Position numbers and translations under genes: made by a program. 6,915 bases of DNA from Myxococcales bacterium (lineage in GTDB: Bacteria > Myxococcota_A > Polyangia > Nannocystales > Nannocystaceae), in assembly GCA_020431135.1 (NCBI GenBank), contig JAGQIT010000699.1, forward strand, positions 1-6,915, given 5' to 3'. The notes under the pieces were generated by a model. It worked only from the letters and a program-made list of their open reading frames with translations, was not told the DNA's origin and ran no database searches. Of the stretch, positions 6,539-6,915 are shown one piece after another. The number at the start of each line of letters is the position of its first letter. Position 1 is the stretch's first letter.

Positions 6539-6552
6539 GGCAAGCTCGGGCG

Positions 6553-6915
6553 ATGGATCTCTCGCTCCGCGCGCTCCTCGTCGTCGCAGCTCTCGCCGCC
6601 TGCAAGTCGGAGCCGACGACCCCGCCGGACGACGGCGGCGGCGAGGAGCTCGACGAGACCCTGCCGGAGCGCGGGCCGATCGAGGAGGCCGCGACGCTGA
6701 TGGCCCGCGGCCAGGCGGAGGACGCCCTCGCGGTGATCGACGGCGCGTTGAAGCAGAGCCCCGAGGATCACGAGCTCCACTACGCCCGCGGCGTCGCCCT
6801 CCAGGCGCTCGGCCGCGGACCCGAGGCGGTCGAGGCGTGGAGGGCGACCCTCGAGCGCAAGCCGGGCTTCTTCCCGGCGCTCAACGGCATCGGCGCGGTC
6901 GAGCTCGACGCCGGC
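6553..6915 (+). CDS. TPR-repeat lipoprotein (partial, 3' end outside window)
   Basis: The first 121 codons are present and the gene runs off the right edge. A short basic N-terminus, a hydrophobic core and the lipobox LAAC with Cys17 indicate a lipoprotein exported and anchored by its N-terminal cysteine. A spacer rich in Pro, Asp, Gly and Glu (18-42) follows. Then come helical repeats typical of tetratricopeptide repeats: about 43-72 (GQAEDALAVIDGALKQSPED at 53-72) and 73-105 (YARGVALQALGR, then EAVEAWRATLERKPG at 91-105), with a third beginning at about 106 (PALNGIGAVELDAG). Such repeats serve as protein-binding scaffolds; the partner is unknown. The ATG lies 14 bases after the protease stop, in another frame, with only a weak GGGC-rich ribosome site. 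The signal peptide fits this start well. The spacing suggests one operon with the protease. Confidence 0.85.
   Translation, partial: MDLSLRALLVVAALAACKSEPTTPPDDGGGEELDETLPERGPIEEAATLMARGQAEDALAVIDGALKQSPEDHELHYARGVALQALGRGPEAVEAWRATLERKPGFFPALNGIGAVELDAG

Overview
This window looks like ordinary chromosomal DNA from a GC-rich, Gram-negative bacterium. The evidence is strong G/C bias at third codon positions, a lipoprotein signal, a membrane-anchored HtrA-type protease and a sodium-pumping quinone oxidoreductase. A myxobacterium-like or other marine deltaproteobacterium-type host would fit, but that is inference from composition and gene set only. I found no RNA gene, insertion sequence, CRISPR array or phage remnant.

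Left half, minus strand (positions 3703 down to 1): the first four genes of an nqr operon, in the order nqrA-nqrB-nqrC-nqrD. nqrD runs off the left edge, and nqrE and nqrF are expected just outside. The genes overlap by 1, 11 and 1 bases, so translation is probably coupled. Key residues of the Na+-NQR complex are present: the SGAT flavinylation motifs in NqrB (Thr235) and NqrC (Thr227), and both NqrD cysteines that hold the intramembrane iron centre.

Middle, minus strand (4976 to 3942): a long-chain polyprenyl diphosphate synthase of the IspB/heptaprenyl synthase type, with both aspartate-rich motifs. It points the same way as nqr, 238 bases upstream. That gap contains a perfect 8-bp inverted repeat but no clear promoter or terminator. 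The enzyme would make the isoprenoid tail of the quinone that NQR reduces, so the two units may be functionally linked.

Right part, plus strand (5057 to the end): a membrane-anchored trypsin-like serine protease with two C-terminal PDZ-like regions, followed 14 bases later by the start of a TPR lipoprotein. These probably form an envelope quality-control pair in one transcript, diverging from the prenyl synthase. The 80-base divergent region between 4976 and 5057 holds a compact palindrome, an exact TTGACA hexamer on the minus strand and a second short inverted repeat.

I do not see a clearly new biological system. The points most worth a second look are the divergent control region and what it implies for the prenyl synthase start, the enlarged His-Asp spacing and Cys-Cys pair in the protease, the inverted repeat before nqrA, and a cysteine pair in the periplasmic part of NqrC.
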